A stretch of DNA of 64,000 bases from Deinococcus aerius (GCF_002897375.1 NZ_BFAG01000001.1:1-64000); one strand, 5' to 3'; shown: positions 53,491 through 62,516, numbered from the stretch's first letter. Translations and numbers: made by a program. The notes: generated by a model not told the origin, from the letters alone.

Positions 53491-53597
53491 GACCGCAGGG
53501 ACGAGACGCGCTGCGGCGGTCCCTGCGGCGGGGTATGAGCGGAGGTGGCCTTGGAAACAGGTTCGAAGGCGATGGGGAGATGTGAAGGTGTTCTCAT

Positions 53598-53648
53598 CAC
53601 TTAGAGAGACGCAACTCATCTCTCGTAGCGATGACACCACTCTAAGTG
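53598..53648. promoter_or_regulatory. Inverted repeat, possible operator of module B
   Basis: CACTTAGAG and CTCTAAGTG are perfect 9-base inverted arms 33 nt apart, about 110 nt upstream of the PLD-helicase start. On the minus strand TTGCGT lies between them. Further partly symmetric words (GGTGT, ACACC; CATC, GATG) flank the arms. Confidence 0.4.
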
Positions 53649-53940
53649 CTGGTGGCTGATCCTCCGTGCGTTTTTTTGGTACCCCCGTCGGGGGTATTGC
53701 AGGGTCAAGGGGAGATGCTCCCCGGAGGTTCTGCAAATGCCTCCCGAGGAATGCGGTAGGTCAGAAAATGACCCGCCAGCGGCTGAAGCACCCCTGTCCC
53801 GTCATCACGTCCTGCACGACGGGTACGGAAGCGGGGAGTTCCCGGAGGCCCTGCGAACGACCTTGTTTTACGCGAACGTCGCCCTGTTCCTCGATCAGCG
53901 GTTGGCCCCGTTACACGACAGGTACCCCTCAGGAACGTGA

Positions 53941-53979
53941 AAAGAAGGCGCCTGCGAACCATGTGCGGTTCGCAGGCGG
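53941..53979 (-). terminator. Terminator of the transposition operon
   Basis: GCCTGCGAACC and GGTTCGCAGGC form a perfect 11-bp stem with a 7-nt loop, followed on the minus strand by GCCTTCTTTT. It lies 29 nt after the last small gene, so the whole 62478-54008 run is probably one transcript. Confidence 0.85.
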
Positions 53980-54007
53980 GGTGAGGCATGTGATGGGACC
54001 AGTGGGA

Positions 54008-54232
54008 TTACAGGATGCTGCGCTTCCCTTCCAGGTCGTCCAACCACTCCAGCGTGGCAGGCAGGTCACTGGCACGGCCAATCACCGTGCACGTGACCCC
54101 GTCGATGATCACCCGGGCGAGCACCCGGGTTTCCAGCGCGGGCGCTTCCACCGGCAGCAGGCGCACAGGCACGGGCACGGTCACCAGGGGCAGTAGTTCA
54201 CCGCGCTTCACCCTCGGAAATTGAACCACCAT
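54008..54232 (-). CDS. Small hypothetical protein of the transposon operon
   Basis: A 74-residue protein, beta-rich and proline/valine-rich (VTVPVPVRLLPVEAPALETR) with an acidic end (LEWLDDLEGKRS). No family is recognised. It overlaps the upstream gene by 25 bp and is the last gene before the terminator. Confidence 0.6.
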   Translation of the reverse strand: MVVQFPRVKRGELLPLVTVPVPVRLLPVEAPALETRVLARVIIDGVTCTVIGRASDLPATLEWLDDLEGKRSIL

Positions 54233-54687
54233 GGTGCCTCCTCTTCCTTGAAGGAACGGTCCTCAAGCTGAATTGAGTCAGCCGCCGATGCTACCCGCGC
54301 TCTGCGCGCGCGTGCCCGTTCCAGACGACGAACCACCCCAGCATCCAGGGGCTTCGGCTCAACGCCCGCCTCTGCGGCGGGACGTGCCACGTCAATCAAC
54401 ACCTGCCGCACCACCTTCTCGTCAAGGTTCAGCCCCCACTTCATCATCGCCCGCTGAACGCGCCGCGCGAGCGTCGCCAGGTCACACTTATCGCGGGTGC
54501 TGCCATTCCACCGTCCGCACAGCACCTGCCAACTTTCGTAGCCGTACGCGACCGCGACGAGGTCCAACGCCTGATACTGTCGCAGCGGCAAGCCGAACGC
54601 CCGCACCATCGTCTTCAACCGGCCCGCCAGTCGCTTGAGCTCCTTGAACTGCGCGTCCAGCTGTTCCACCCGGTCCCATTCGTTCAT
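54208..54687 (-). CDS. Hypothetical protein with an LDLVAVAYGYESW-type motif
   Basis: This 159-residue protein starts with a helical region (QLDAQFKELKRLAGRLKTM), then LRQYQALDLVAVAYGYESWQ. That short pattern, an Ala/Leu-rich helix ending in a GY/GF-x-x-W, occurs in plasmid- and phage-associated proteins as a small helical module. The rest is basic and charged (RARARRARVASAAD). Function unknown. Start at 54687 by helix onset; the longer frame includes unlikely sequence. Confidence 0.55.
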   Translation of the reverse strand: MNEWDRVEQLDAQFKELKRLAGRLKTMVRAFGLPLRQYQALDLVAVAYGYESWQVLCGRWNGSTRDKCDLATLARRVQRAMMKWGLNLDEKVVRQVLIDVARPAAEAGVEPKPLDAGVVRRLERARARRARVASAADSIQLEDRSFKEEEAPWWFNFRG

Positions 54688-54841
54688 CCTCAACCTCCCG
54701 CCCGGTGGGAAGAGCGGGGTACAGGAACCCCGCCCCCAGAATCCCTTCAAGCCCGGGGGTCCGTCCCCGGCGTAGTGCCCTCAGCGACTCTCCCACGCCA
54801 GCCCTCACCCCGCAGACTGCCTGTGCCGGGCCGCAGCTTCC

Positions 54842-55669
54842 TCATCCGTCCCCTCTCTCGTCTGCGCTCAGCAGCGCGTCGAGCGTCATCCACCCGTTGC
54901 AGTTCGGGCAGTGCCGTTCCGCCCACTCCCAGATCGCCTCATCCCGGCTCAAAAGGCTCCCGTCCGGCGCCACGTACCACAGGGAACCCCCTGCCGTGCG
55001 GAACGCGCGAAAGTACATCCTCAACTCCCCACACCGCACCCAGTCGTCCTCCCGCTTGTCGTAGGTCATGCTTGGCTTGAGCGGCGCGGCCCACGTCCAG
55101 GAGACGGAACGCGAACGGGCCGGTGGGACGTGCCGTTCAGAAGGCACCATTGGTACGAGACTGGCGGGCGGCACGAACCCCGGCGTCTGCCCCGACAGCA
55201 GCTTTCCCAGAAGGCGGGAGAAGGCCTCCACCTGCCCGGGTTTCCGAGTCCGCGTGATGTACAGGACGTCAAGTCGGCTGTCGTCCCACAGGACGACGTT
55301 TTTCGAGGGCCGAGGGGTGACCAGGGAGTACGGCGGCACGGTCGGGTCCCTTCGGGTGGGCGTCCACCACAGGGGAGCTGTTGGGAAGAGACGCAAGACC
55401 GCCTCAACGCCCTTCGACTCACCCAGGGTCGCGGCACCGATGATGACGAAGGAGGGGATGTTCCTACCCGGCCGGGCCGCAGTGGGGAGACGAGGCTGCC
55501 CGCGAAGGTTGATCAGGTCGTCCGGGCGCGCTGCACGGGACGCTTGGAGGCGGCTTTCGCGGTGTTCCCGCCGGTCGAGGTGCTCGAAGATGGTGTTCTC
55601 ACGGCGAGGGTGCGGCCAGGAGCGGAGGGTTCGCTTCTGCTTCCGGGTCGGCCGGGGTTTTCTGTCCAT
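54842..55669 (-). CDS. Hypothetical protein with a C-terminal CxxC
   Basis: This 275-residue protein has a basic, Arg-rich N-terminus (about residues 1-70), then an alpha/beta segment (IPSFVIIGAATLGESKG, NVVLWDDSRLDVLYITRTRK) and a C-terminal CPNCNGWMTLDALL with a possible single zinc knuckle. It has no family I recognise. The VVLWDDSRLDVLYI stretch could be a Rossmann-type strand. It lies within the transposition operon, between a DUF2442-like gene and the small genes at its end. Confidence 0.55.
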   Translation of the reverse strand: MDRKPRPTRKQKRTLRSWPHPRRENTIFEHLDRREHRESRLQASRAARPDDLINLRGQPRLPTAARPGRNIPSFVIIGAATLGESKGVEAVLRLFPTAPLWWTPTRRDPTVPPYSLVTPRPSKNVVLWDDSRLDVLYITRTRKPGQVEAFSRLLGKLLSGQTPGFVPPASLVPMVPSERHVPPARSRSVSWTWAAPLKPSMTYDKREDDWVRCGELRMYFRAFRTAGGSLWYVAPDGSLLSRDEAIWEWAERHCPNCNGWMTLDALLSADERGDG

Positions 55670-55748
55670 GACGGGTCCTCCAGGATGGTGGGGGTGTGGC
55701 GGACAGGTGGGGGTTCCGGAGGTGAACGCGCGCGGGTCACGGCGTCCC

Positions 55749-56396
55749 TCAGGGGTCGCCGGCGGCGATCCGCAGCAGCGGGCGTTCGACGAGGTCCGGG
55801 CGGCCGGCTTTGATGGCGTCCAGCATGGAGACGAGCGGGTCACTGACCCGGACGGCGCGGGCGGGCGGCCAGGGGCGGCGCAGCACCGTCGTCGCCGATG
55901 ACCCGAACAGTTCCGCGAGGGCGCACCCCAGGTCGTGCAACCGGGGCAGGGCCACCTCCGGCGGGGGGTACGCGTGCAGGGCGAGGGTGAGTTCCTCCAC
56001 ACGCCAGCCGAGGAGGCGGGCCACGCACGGCGCGTCCTGGGCTTCCTTGCACCGTTGTGACGCGGGCGGGTCGTTCAGGGCCAGCCAGGGGTACAGGGGC
56101 CGCCAGCGCCGCGCGGCGGGCGTGACCCGCACCAGGTCGAGGGGCACGGGGCCGTGCGGGGCTTCCCGGACGCTGGCCGCGTCGAGGCTCACCCCACCTG
56201 GCCAGAGGATGCGCGTCCCGTCCGTGGTCGGCGCCGCGCGGACGCGCTTGAGAGTCAGCGGCGCGAAGCGGTCCTCGCCGAGCAGCGCGGCGTACCGGAC
56301 CTGGTAGGCCTGGTCGTCCTCGAAGGTGACGACGATCTCCGCCCGGCCGGGTTCGGGCAGGACTTCCACCGCCACCGCCCGCACGTCAGCGGTCAT
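55749..56396 (-). CDS. DUF2442-like protein with C-terminal helical domain
   Basis: This 215-residue protein has an N-terminal about 100 residues resembling DUF2442 (VRAVAVEVLPEPGRAEIVVTFE, then LLGEDRFAPLTL and ILWPGGVSLDAASV). The C-terminal half is helical (EELTLALHAYPPPEVALPRL, LAELFGSSATTVLR). DUF2442 proteins often sit in mobile elements and toxin-antitoxin-like settings; no activity is known. It overlaps the upstream 87-residue gene by 11 bp. Confidence 0.65.
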   Translation of the reverse strand: MTADVRAVAVEVLPEPGRAEIVVTFEDDQAYQVRYAALLGEDRFAPLTLKRVRAAPTTDGTRILWPGGVSLDAASVREAPHGPVPLDLVRVTPAARRWRPLYPWLALNDPPASQRCKEAQDAPCVARLLGWRVEELTLALHAYPPPEVALPRLHDLGCALAELFGSSATTVLRRPWPPARAVRVSDPLVSMLDAIKAGRPDLVERPLLRIAAGDP

Positions 56397-56649
56397 ACGA
56401 GCCCTCCAGGGTGGCGAGGACGCAGAAGGCTTCCACGAGAACGCGATGAACTCTCGCCGGGGGGACCGGCCAGGTGCCGCGGACGAGGCAGGTGCAGCGG
56501 CGCCGGTCCCCCCGGCTGCGCAGGGCGTACACGCGGGCGTCCCCGGTGAGTTCCCGCATCGCTCGTCGCAGTCCCCGCAGGATGAACGGCCGAGGACCGG
56601 CCTCCCGCCGGGGCAGGATGAGCAGGATGGTCGGCGGGCGCGGGGTCAC
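56386..56649 (-). CDS. Small hypothetical protein coupled to tniQ
   Basis: An 87-residue Arg-rich protein (ILLILPRREAGPRPFILRGL, ALRSRGDRRRCTCLVRGTW) whose GTG start overlaps the tniQ stop as GTGA. It has a beta-alpha-beta layout and two Cys. No family is recognised. The tight coupling suggests a job with the transposition proteins or in their control. Confidence 0.6.
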   Translation of the reverse strand: MTPRPPTILLILPRREAGPRPFILRGLRRAMRELTGDARVYALRSRGDRRRCTCLVRGTWPVPPARVHRVLVEAFCVLATLEGSYDR

Positions 56650-58490
56650 GACGCCCCCGTGGGGACGAGGGACTGCGCGTACGCTTCCAGGACCGGTTGA
56701 AGGCGGGGCAGGTCGTTCAGGCGGAAGCGGCGGTACAGCTCGCTGTACGTTCCGGCGGTCAGGGGTCCCTGCTGGAAGGCGGGTGAGAGCCGCCAGTCCC
56801 CCTCCGTGACGCGTGCCCACACCCACGCTGCGGCAACCCGGTGCTTCCCATGCAGGTGGCCGGGATCACGGCCGGTCCCGCGCAAGAGCTCGCACCAGGT
56901 GTCGTACGGCACCTCCTCGTAGTTTTCGAACGCGCGGCGGCGGGCGGCGTAGTCCACCTTGTCCGCCCGGGTGGAGAGCCGGTAGGCGAGGTCGTGCAGG
57001 GCGAGCGCGAAGTCCTCGGACCGGCCGAGGGTCGTGATCACCCCCATGACGTTGTTCGCACTGCCGGTCGCGGTGCTGGGCGGGAGGCCAAGCGTGTGCG
57101 CCGCGCTCAGCCAGGAGACGTCCTCGGCGAGCTTGACGAGGTTCATGCTGATCACCCGCCGCGCCGGGTCATCCCCGACGTCCGTGCCGGTCAGCAGCGG
57201 TTGGAACGCCCGGCGGTACTCGTCCTCCCACAGGAGCTGTGGGACGTGCTCCGCGCTGAATGCGTACCCTTCACCCCCATGCCGCGCGTACGGGGACCGG
57301 TTCCCGACGCGACGGGGAAACTCCGCGTTGGGCGCGAGGACGAGGTTGAACGCTTCCAGGAGGGGACCGGCGAAGTTGAAGTCGATGGCGGCGAGGCGGA
57401 TCTTGTTGCGCTTCAGGTCCTGCACGCGCGCCACGAGCCACGCCATGCGGCGGCAGAGTTCCCCGACGTTCGGCGCGTCGAGAAGTTCGACAGCGACGGG
57501 CAGGATGGCCGCCATGAGTGCACTGGACCGTTGCTGCCCGCGGTACCCGATGAGGCTCGGCCCGCCGCGCCGTGCGCCTTTCCCGCGGAGTTCCTCGCGT
57601 TCCCGCAGGCGGGCGTCCCGGTCCTGTTCGAACGCCTCGAAAGCCGCGAGCGCCTCCGGGGGCAGGCCCGGGCCGAGGTCTTCCGCGAACGCGCCGTACA
57701 GGATGCTCGCGCAGAGGGCCCGCAGGTTCTCCGCGTACATCAGAGTGGGGCGGTCCTCACCGAGGTACCGGGTGGTGGGCCCGGAGAGGGCCTGGTCGAT
57801 GCGGCGCTGCGTGTTCAGCACGCGCGGGTACGGCCGCAGGTCGATGGTCTGCACGCGGGCGAGGTCCTGCCCGCAGGGGCGGGCGCTGCGGCCCTCACCG
57901 ACCGCACCCGGCGGTGGGGCGTTGTAGCAGACGCCCGGCTGGGGGATGAGGCTGGCGTACAGGGGCGCGCCGCCCCACTCGTGACGAATCCCCCCGAACG
58001 GCTTCCCGCACCGCGGGCAGAGGTCCGCGAGGAGCACCGCGTGCTTCGTGCACGCGAAGGTCAGGACCAGCTTCCACCGCACGAGAAGCGCGCGGTTCTC
58101 ACCCACACAGCAAGGGCAGACGCGGGTGGTGGTGAAGAACGCCCACCCGTCCTTCGCGGCGAGGCGGACGCTGTTGGCATCCCCCGGGTCCACGCCGGAG
58201 AGGTCCACGGCGACGCCGTGGTACACGCTGAGCAGCATGCCCCGCACGGTCTCCTCGTCCAGGCGGGTGAGCCGCGCGAACTCACGGAGGCGGTCCTCCT
58301 CGAGGACGACGCCGAACGCATGCCCGATGCTTTTCACGTGGTCCTCGTCGATCAGGCCGGTGTGCGCCATCAGCGTGACGAGCGGCAATTTCAGGGGTAA
58401 CCCTGTGCTGAGGCGGATGAGGTAGCTGCCGAGCGTCTCCCCCGGGATAACGGGCACGCGGAAGTTCAGGACGCGCCGAGCGAGTCTCAC
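56646..58490 (-). CDS. tniQ: TniQ/TnsD-family target-selection protein
   Basis: This 614-residue protein has an N-terminal TniQ domain (VPVIPGETLGSYLIRLSTGL, about 13-110) followed by zinc-finger Cys/His clusters (VCPCCVGENRALLVRW; TFACTKHAVLLADLCPRCGK, about 118-170) and a long C-terminal region. Tn7 TnsD has this plan and binds a fixed attachment site, recruiting TnsC. The length fits TnsD-like rather than the short TniQ of Tn5053. The site it recognises is unknown. Its GTG overlaps the tnsC stop (GTGA). Confidence 0.9.
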   Translation of the reverse strand: MRLARRVLNFRVPVIPGETLGSYLIRLSTGLPLKLPLVTLMAHTGLIDEDHVKSIGHAFGVVLEEDRLREFARLTRLDEETVRGMLLSVYHGVAVDLSGVDPGDANSVRLAAKDGWAFFTTTRVCPCCVGENRALLVRWKLVLTFACTKHAVLLADLCPRCGKPFGGIRHEWGGAPLYASLIPQPGVCYNAPPPGAVGEGRSARPCGQDLARVQTIDLRPYPRVLNTQRRIDQALSGPTTRYLGEDRPTLMYAENLRALCASILYGAFAEDLGPGLPPEALAAFEAFEQDRDARLREREELRGKGARRGGPSLIGYRGQQRSSALMAAILPVAVELLDAPNVGELCRRMAWLVARVQDLKRNKIRLAAIDFNFAGPLLEAFNLVLAPNAEFPRRVGNRSPYARHGGEGYAFSAEHVPQLLWEDEYRRAFQPLLTGTDVGDDPARRVISMNLVKLAEDVSWLSAAHTLGLPPSTATGSANNVMGVITTLGRSEDFALALHDLAYRLSTRADKVDYAARRRAFENYEEVPYDTWCELLRGTGRDPGHLHGKHRVAAAWVWARVTEGDWRLSPAFQQGPLTAGTYSELYRRFRLNDLPRLQPVLEAYAQSLVPTGAS

Positions 58491-59599
58491 GCGGCCTCCT
58501 CCAAGCCCAGGATCTCCCGGTAGCTCGCCTCGGCGTTGCGGCTGATTTTCACCTGCGCGAGCAGTTTCCGGTTGAGGGTTTCGGACTTGCCGATGGCGAT
58601 GTTCGCGGCACGCCGCACGAGGTTGGTTAGGGTCCCGATGGACCCCTGCGTGCGGTCCCAGAGGTAATCACCCAGCTTCAGGAGCGTGCCCGGCCGGTAC
58701 TTTTCCAGCACCAAGCGCTTTTCGAGTTCCGTGAGCACGAAGGCCCAGCTGGCTTCATCCCGGCGGAAACGGTCGACCGGGCAGCGGACGAACCGCCCTC
58801 CCGTCTGCGCGCCGGACAGGTCCAGGTCGGCACCCTCGTCGAACAGGCCGCAGGCTTCCAAGTTGATCCCCGCGAAGATGAACGTCACGTCCAGGTCCGA
58901 CGCGAGCGCCTTGATGTGCTCGTTCACGACGAAGTTCGCTTCCTGGACGCGCTTGTTCTTCTGATCGCGCAAATTTAGGAAGTGGATGTCGTCGACGAGG
59001 ATGACCTGCGTGTGGAGGTTCACGACCGCGTCGATGAGCGCCTGCGTGAGTTCCTCGGTGGTCACGTTCGCCTGGGAGCGGCGCAACGGGATGTGGAAGA
59101 ACTCCGCGAGGCGGATGTTGAAGCTTTTGGGGGTGCATTTCGAGGGCAGGGTGACGTACGCCACGGGGGCGATGAGGTCCGCGTCCCGCGGGTCGACGGG
59201 CGGGAACTGCGCGCGGAAGTCGAGTTCGAACCGCTTGCCGATCTGCGCGAGGATGGTGCTCTTGCCCAGCGTGGCGGGCCCGTCGATGGCGAGTCCGGGC
59301 TTGGCGCTCTCGTCGGACTCGTCGTTGTTCTCGAGGATGGTTTCCGCCTGCATCAGCGCGTTCTGCATGCTTGGTGTGAAGATGCGCGGGGCGGTCTTGT
59401 GGTACCGGCGGCGGGCCCGGTGGTAGTCGAGGACCTGCTCCGGCGACCAGTGCTGACGTTCTCGGGCGGGGACGATCAGGGGTTTCGACGCTTCGGGGCG
59501 GTTCACGAACGCCCGCCAGTGCTCGATGCGGACGAGGCGGCGGCGCACATCCTCCCGGCCCTGGAGGGGAACGGGAGCGTCGGGAATGCGGAAAGCCAT
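58487..59599 (-). CDS. tnsC: TnsC/TniB-like AAA+ ATPase
   Basis: This 370-residue AAA+ protein has Walker A GPATLGKS at 107-114, Walker B VILVDDIHFL near 200, and a GGRFVRCPVDRFRRDE sensor region. The N-terminal about 90 residues, including RQHWSPEQVLDYHRARRRY, resemble TnsC/TniB contacts with transposase. TnsC oligomers link the TniQ-bound target to TnsAB. A GGAGGT precedes the ATG. Adjacent to tnsB by 15 nt. Confidence 0.92.
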   Translation of the reverse strand: MAFRIPDAPVPLQGREDVRRRLVRIEHWRAFVNRPEASKPLIVPARERQHWSPEQVLDYHRARRRYHKTAPRIFTPSMQNALMQAETILENNDESDESAKPGLAIDGPATLGKSTILAQIGKRFELDFRAQFPPVDPRDADLIAPVAYVTLPSKCTPKSFNIRLAEFFHIPLRRSQANVTTEELTQALIDAVVNLHTQVILVDDIHFLNLRDQKNKRVQEANFVVNEHIKALASDLDVTFIFAGINLEACGLFDEGADLDLSGAQTGGRFVRCPVDRFRRDEASWAFVLTELEKRLVLEKYRPGTLLKLGDYLWDRTQGSIGTLTNLVRRAANIAIGKSETLNRKLLAQVKISRNAEASYREILGLEEAA

Positions 59600-59614
59600 G
59601 AGGTACCTCCGGTG

Positions 59615-61762
59615 TTACTCGTCGTCGTCGCTGAAGTCGTAGAGGTCCGTGATGTCCCGGGGAATGTCCCCCACGGGTGTGAAGGGACGCTTGGAGAGCG
59701 TGGGTGCGGGCGGTGGGGGCGGCGGGGGCGTGACGGGTTCACCGAGGACGTCCTCGCGGTCCTGCTCGGAGCGCAGCACCTCTTGCATGCGCTGAAGTTC
59801 CCGGCGCCGCTGCTTCAACTTGGGCACCTCCGCCTGAATGCCGCGGACGAGGCTGTCCAGCGCGGCTGACACCTCCTCCGGGGAGCGCACGTGCCCGGTT
59901 TTCTTGAACGCGACGTCCTTCGCCTGTTGGAGGAGTTCGTCCGTGAACTGGGCGTGGGGGAAGGCGGTGGGTTTGCGTTCCAGTCGGACCCACGCGCCCG
60001 TCCTGGGGTTCTGGAAGTACAGGTACCGCAGGTCGCGCGGGTCCCGCCGGAAGATCCAGCGGTGCTTCAGGTGCGTGTCCTGGGAGAGTTGGTTGCGGAA
60101 CGGGCCGAGGTCCGGGTGGTCGTAGTACAGGCCCATGTACTCCACGCCGTAGTCGTGGATTATCCGCGCTGGGAGGGCTTCGAGCAGCTGGTAGTAGATG
60201 TCCTGGCCGAGCGGCGCGACGAGCAGCCCGGCGGTGCGGAGTCCCACTTCGAAGAGGTCGTTCGGACTTAGGAGCACCTTGGGGTAGTCGGGGTGCTTCA
60301 ACCCGCCATGCGGGCGGAAGTGGTAGTGCGTGGCGAGCCACTCGCCGATACGGGCTTCCACCTCGTGCGGGAAGTACACGGCGTCCTCTTCGGGGTTCTT
60401 GCCGCGCTGCTGGACGTTGCTGCCGATGTACCCGGGAATGCTCTGGCAGAAGGTCTGCGCGAACGTGCGGAACCACCGTTCGATCTGGGGTTTGTCCGTC
60501 GGTGTGTACGGGCGGGCGTACAGGATGGTGACGCCGAGGAGTTTGCAGATGTTCCGCATGTGCCGGCTGGTGAAGATCCAGCCGTTGTCGACGACGACCG
60601 TGTCGGGGAGCACCCAGGGGATCGCGGCGAGATCCGTGCCTTCCGGCAGGTGGTACACCCGCAGCACCACGTGTTCGGGCACGCCGACGTACGGGTAACG
60701 GGCGCGGGAGGGCCAGCCGGGCAGCATCCGCTTGGGCGTGATGACGTCGTGGAAGGCGAAACTTAGGTCAATGGCGCGCCCGGCGGGCACGAGGCGGGCC
60801 GTGACGATCGAGCGGGAGTACAGGTCCATCCCGACGAGGCACTTGCACCGCTGCACGACCCCGGGGTCCAGGGGGTGGAGGCAAAAGAAGTCGCCGGGCG
60901 TGAGGTCGAACAGGACGTACTCGCCGGGCCGGGTGGAGAGGACGCCCTGGTACATGTGTTTCGGGCGGTTGTCGAGGCTGCGCCGGGTGGGCGCGGCGCC
61001 GAACAGGTGCTTCGCTTTCCCCACGACCCGCAGGAGGCGCTGCACGGAACGGTTCGACGGGGGGCGGGCCAGCGGCACGCCGTCGTTGAGCTTCTCGGCC
61101 TCGCGTTTCACGGCGAGGGCGAGGTTCACCCGGGTGACGTTCGATCGGTTGATGTGCGCGGCGCTGACCTTCCGGGCGGCGTCCACGACCTGCGGCGGGT
61201 TGTGCCCGAGGGGATTGCGCCGGGGAACCTTGCGCAGGTTCACCAGGGCGATCAGGCCCACCTCGCGGTAGTTGCGGGCGAGCTTGCGGAGGCGTTCCAC
61301 CTCCTTGCGGACGAGGCGGTCGAGCTTCTCGCCGGTCGCGTCAGGGTGAGCTTTGAGGACCAGTTCGCGGGCCTTGTTCTCCCGGCGTTGCATGACGGGC
61401 ACGAGCGCCGGGTTGTACGCCTCCCGCGGCTCCCCGGGGCGGGGCAGGTCCTCGCGGCCGGACGCGAAGCCCGTCTCGTACTCGTGAATGTGCGCTTCGA
61501 GGTCGAGGGCGTCCCGAACGAGGATCTCAGGGTACGTGTCCAGGATGACGCTGCGCGGGTCGAAGCGGCGGGCGTCCTTCTCCGGGATGATGGGGATGAA
61601 GTCGTCCGCGGCGTGCAGGTCGACGAGGTCGACGAGTTCCACCCGGCCGAACGGGTCGCGCAGGCGCAACTGGCCGTCCTCAAAGGCGGGGTCAGCGACG
61701 ACCCACTGGGTGCTGCGGTAATGGAGTTTCAACCCGGCCTTGAATTCGATGGCGAGGGGCAT
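59615..61762 (-). CDS. tnsB: TnsB-like DDE transposase
   Basis: This 715-residue transposase has an N-terminal DNA-binding region (HTH-rich, about 80-240), an RNase-H-like DDE core with Asp in YVLFDLTPGDF (about 286), Asp in VVDNGWIF (about 391) and Glu in KPQIERWFRT (about 427), the last two 36 residues apart as usual. A Mu-type beta-barrel C-terminal domain follows, ending in a Pro-rich linker and an acidic tail (FDPVGDIPRDITDLYDFSDD type). It cuts and joins the 3' ends. It overlaps tnsA by one base. Confidence 0.93.
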   Translation of the reverse strand: MPLAIEFKAGLKLHYRSTQWVVADPAFEDGQLRLRDPFGRVELVDLVDLHAADDFIPIIPEKDARRFDPRSVILDTYPEILVRDALDLEAHIHEYETGFASGREDLPRPGEPREAYNPALVPVMQRRENKARELVLKAHPDATGEKLDRLVRKEVERLRKLARNYREVGLIALVNLRKVPRRNPLGHNPPQVVDAARKVSAAHINRSNVTRVNLALAVKREAEKLNDGVPLARPPSNRSVQRLLRVVGKAKHLFGAAPTRRSLDNRPKHMYQGVLSTRPGEYVLFDLTPGDFFCLHPLDPGVVQRCKCLVGMDLYSRSIVTARLVPAGRAIDLSFAFHDVITPKRMLPGWPSRARYPYVGVPEHVVLRVYHLPEGTDLAAIPWVLPDTVVVDNGWIFTSRHMRNICKLLGVTILYARPYTPTDKPQIERWFRTFAQTFCQSIPGYIGSNVQQRGKNPEEDAVYFPHEVEARIGEWLATHYHFRPHGGLKHPDYPKVLLSPNDLFEVGLRTAGLLVAPLGQDIYYQLLEALPARIIHDYGVEYMGLYYDHPDLGPFRNQLSQDTHLKHRWIFRRDPRDLRYLYFQNPRTGAWVRLERKPTAFPHAQFTDELLQQAKDVAFKKTGHVRSPEEVSAALDSLVRGIQAEVPKLKQRRRELQRMQEVLRSEQDREDVLGEPVTPPPPPPPAPTLSKRPFTPVGDIPRDITDLYDFSDDDE

Positions 61763-62478
61763 CAGACCCTCGCGTGAATCACGCTCATGTCCGAGAGGGG
61801 TACGTTCAGGTCAGTGGTGAGGTCCTGCTTCCAGAGCAGATAAAACAGCACGGGCCGGGCGAAGAACGGCTCGCCGACGGCGTCCGCGAGTTCCCCGAGG
61901 GGTCGGGGGGTGCGCCGCGCGAGGTCCAGCAGGGCGGGCGCGTACTCGTCCAGGGCGTGCGGGGGGCGGCGGTGACCGCCCAACCAGCGCAGGTTGAACA
62001 GGTGCGTGGGGTGTGGTTCTGACCGCACTTCGTACGCCCAGCCGATGGCAGAGCAAGCCTGACGCGTGGTCTGGAAGGCACGCTGGGTGTCCTCGTCCGT
62101 GGTGTGGGCGGTAGGGCGGACGTCGAGGACGAGGCGGCGCTGCCCGACGCGGTCGGCAAGCAGGTCTGGGTAGTGCCCGAGGACGCGGCCGTCCTCGGCC
62201 GTCCAGGTGAGGAGGAACGGTTGAGCGGCGACGCGCCGCACGCCCCGGTCCTGGTCGAGTTGCCGCATGACGGCCTCTTCCAGGCGGGACTCGAACGCCA
62301 GGTGCACGCCCTGCGTGGTGAACCAGTACTCGCCCGTCTGGTTCACCTGGTGCCGGTAGTTCTGCACCTTCCGGCAGGGTTGGAGGTCGGCGAGGGAGAG
62401 GGTGAGGAGCGCGTCCAGCGGGGCATCCTGGACGACTTCACCATCGCCCCTCACGAAGGAGACGCGGTAAGATGTCAT
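61762..62478 (-). CDS. tnsA: TnsA-like transposon-end endonuclease
   Basis: This 238-residue protein has the TnsA restriction-endonuclease-like core: FESRLEEAVMRQLDQDR (Glu), GHYPDLLADRVGQ (Asp), and LVLDVRPTA where Tn7 TnsA has a Gln-x-Lys-type end. Here the pattern is Asp-Val-Arg, so the usual Lys is replaced. The C-terminal domain is winged-helix-like (TPRPLGELADAVGEP). Together with TnsB it makes the 5'-strand cuts that give cut-and-paste transposition. AGAAGGGAAAG precedes the ATG; it is the first gene of the operon. Confidence 0.88.
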   Translation of the reverse strand: MTSYRVSFVRGDGEVVQDAPLDALLTLSLADLQPCRKVQNYRHQVNQTGEYWFTTQGVHLAFESRLEEAVMRQLDQDRGVRRVAAQPFLLTWTAEDGRVLGHYPDLLADRVGQRRLVLDVRPTAHTTDEDTQRAFQTTRQACSAIGWAYEVRSEPHPTHLFNLRWLGGHRRPPHALDEYAPALLDLARRTPRPLGELADAVGEPFFARPVLFYLLWKQDLTTDLNVPLSDMSVIHARV

Positions 62479-62516
62479 TCGGCTTTCCCTTCTGGGGGGC
62501 CAGTGGAAGTGCCAAG

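Larger units (their letters stand above)
53491..54007. other. Intergenic region between module B and the transposition operon
   Basis: No gene is supported. An open frame on the plus strand (53666-54196) runs antisense through the terminator and is not credible. The stretch has an inverted repeat, CACTTAGAG (53598-53606) and CTCTAAGTG (53640-53648), which may surround the promoter or operator of the helicase operon, and the terminator at 53941-53979. Confidence 0.5.

Noticed and set aside
53666..54196. 176-codon plus-strand open frame between the two operons
   Set aside because: It crosses the terminator stem and runs antisense to the last small gene; no start signal or family likeness.
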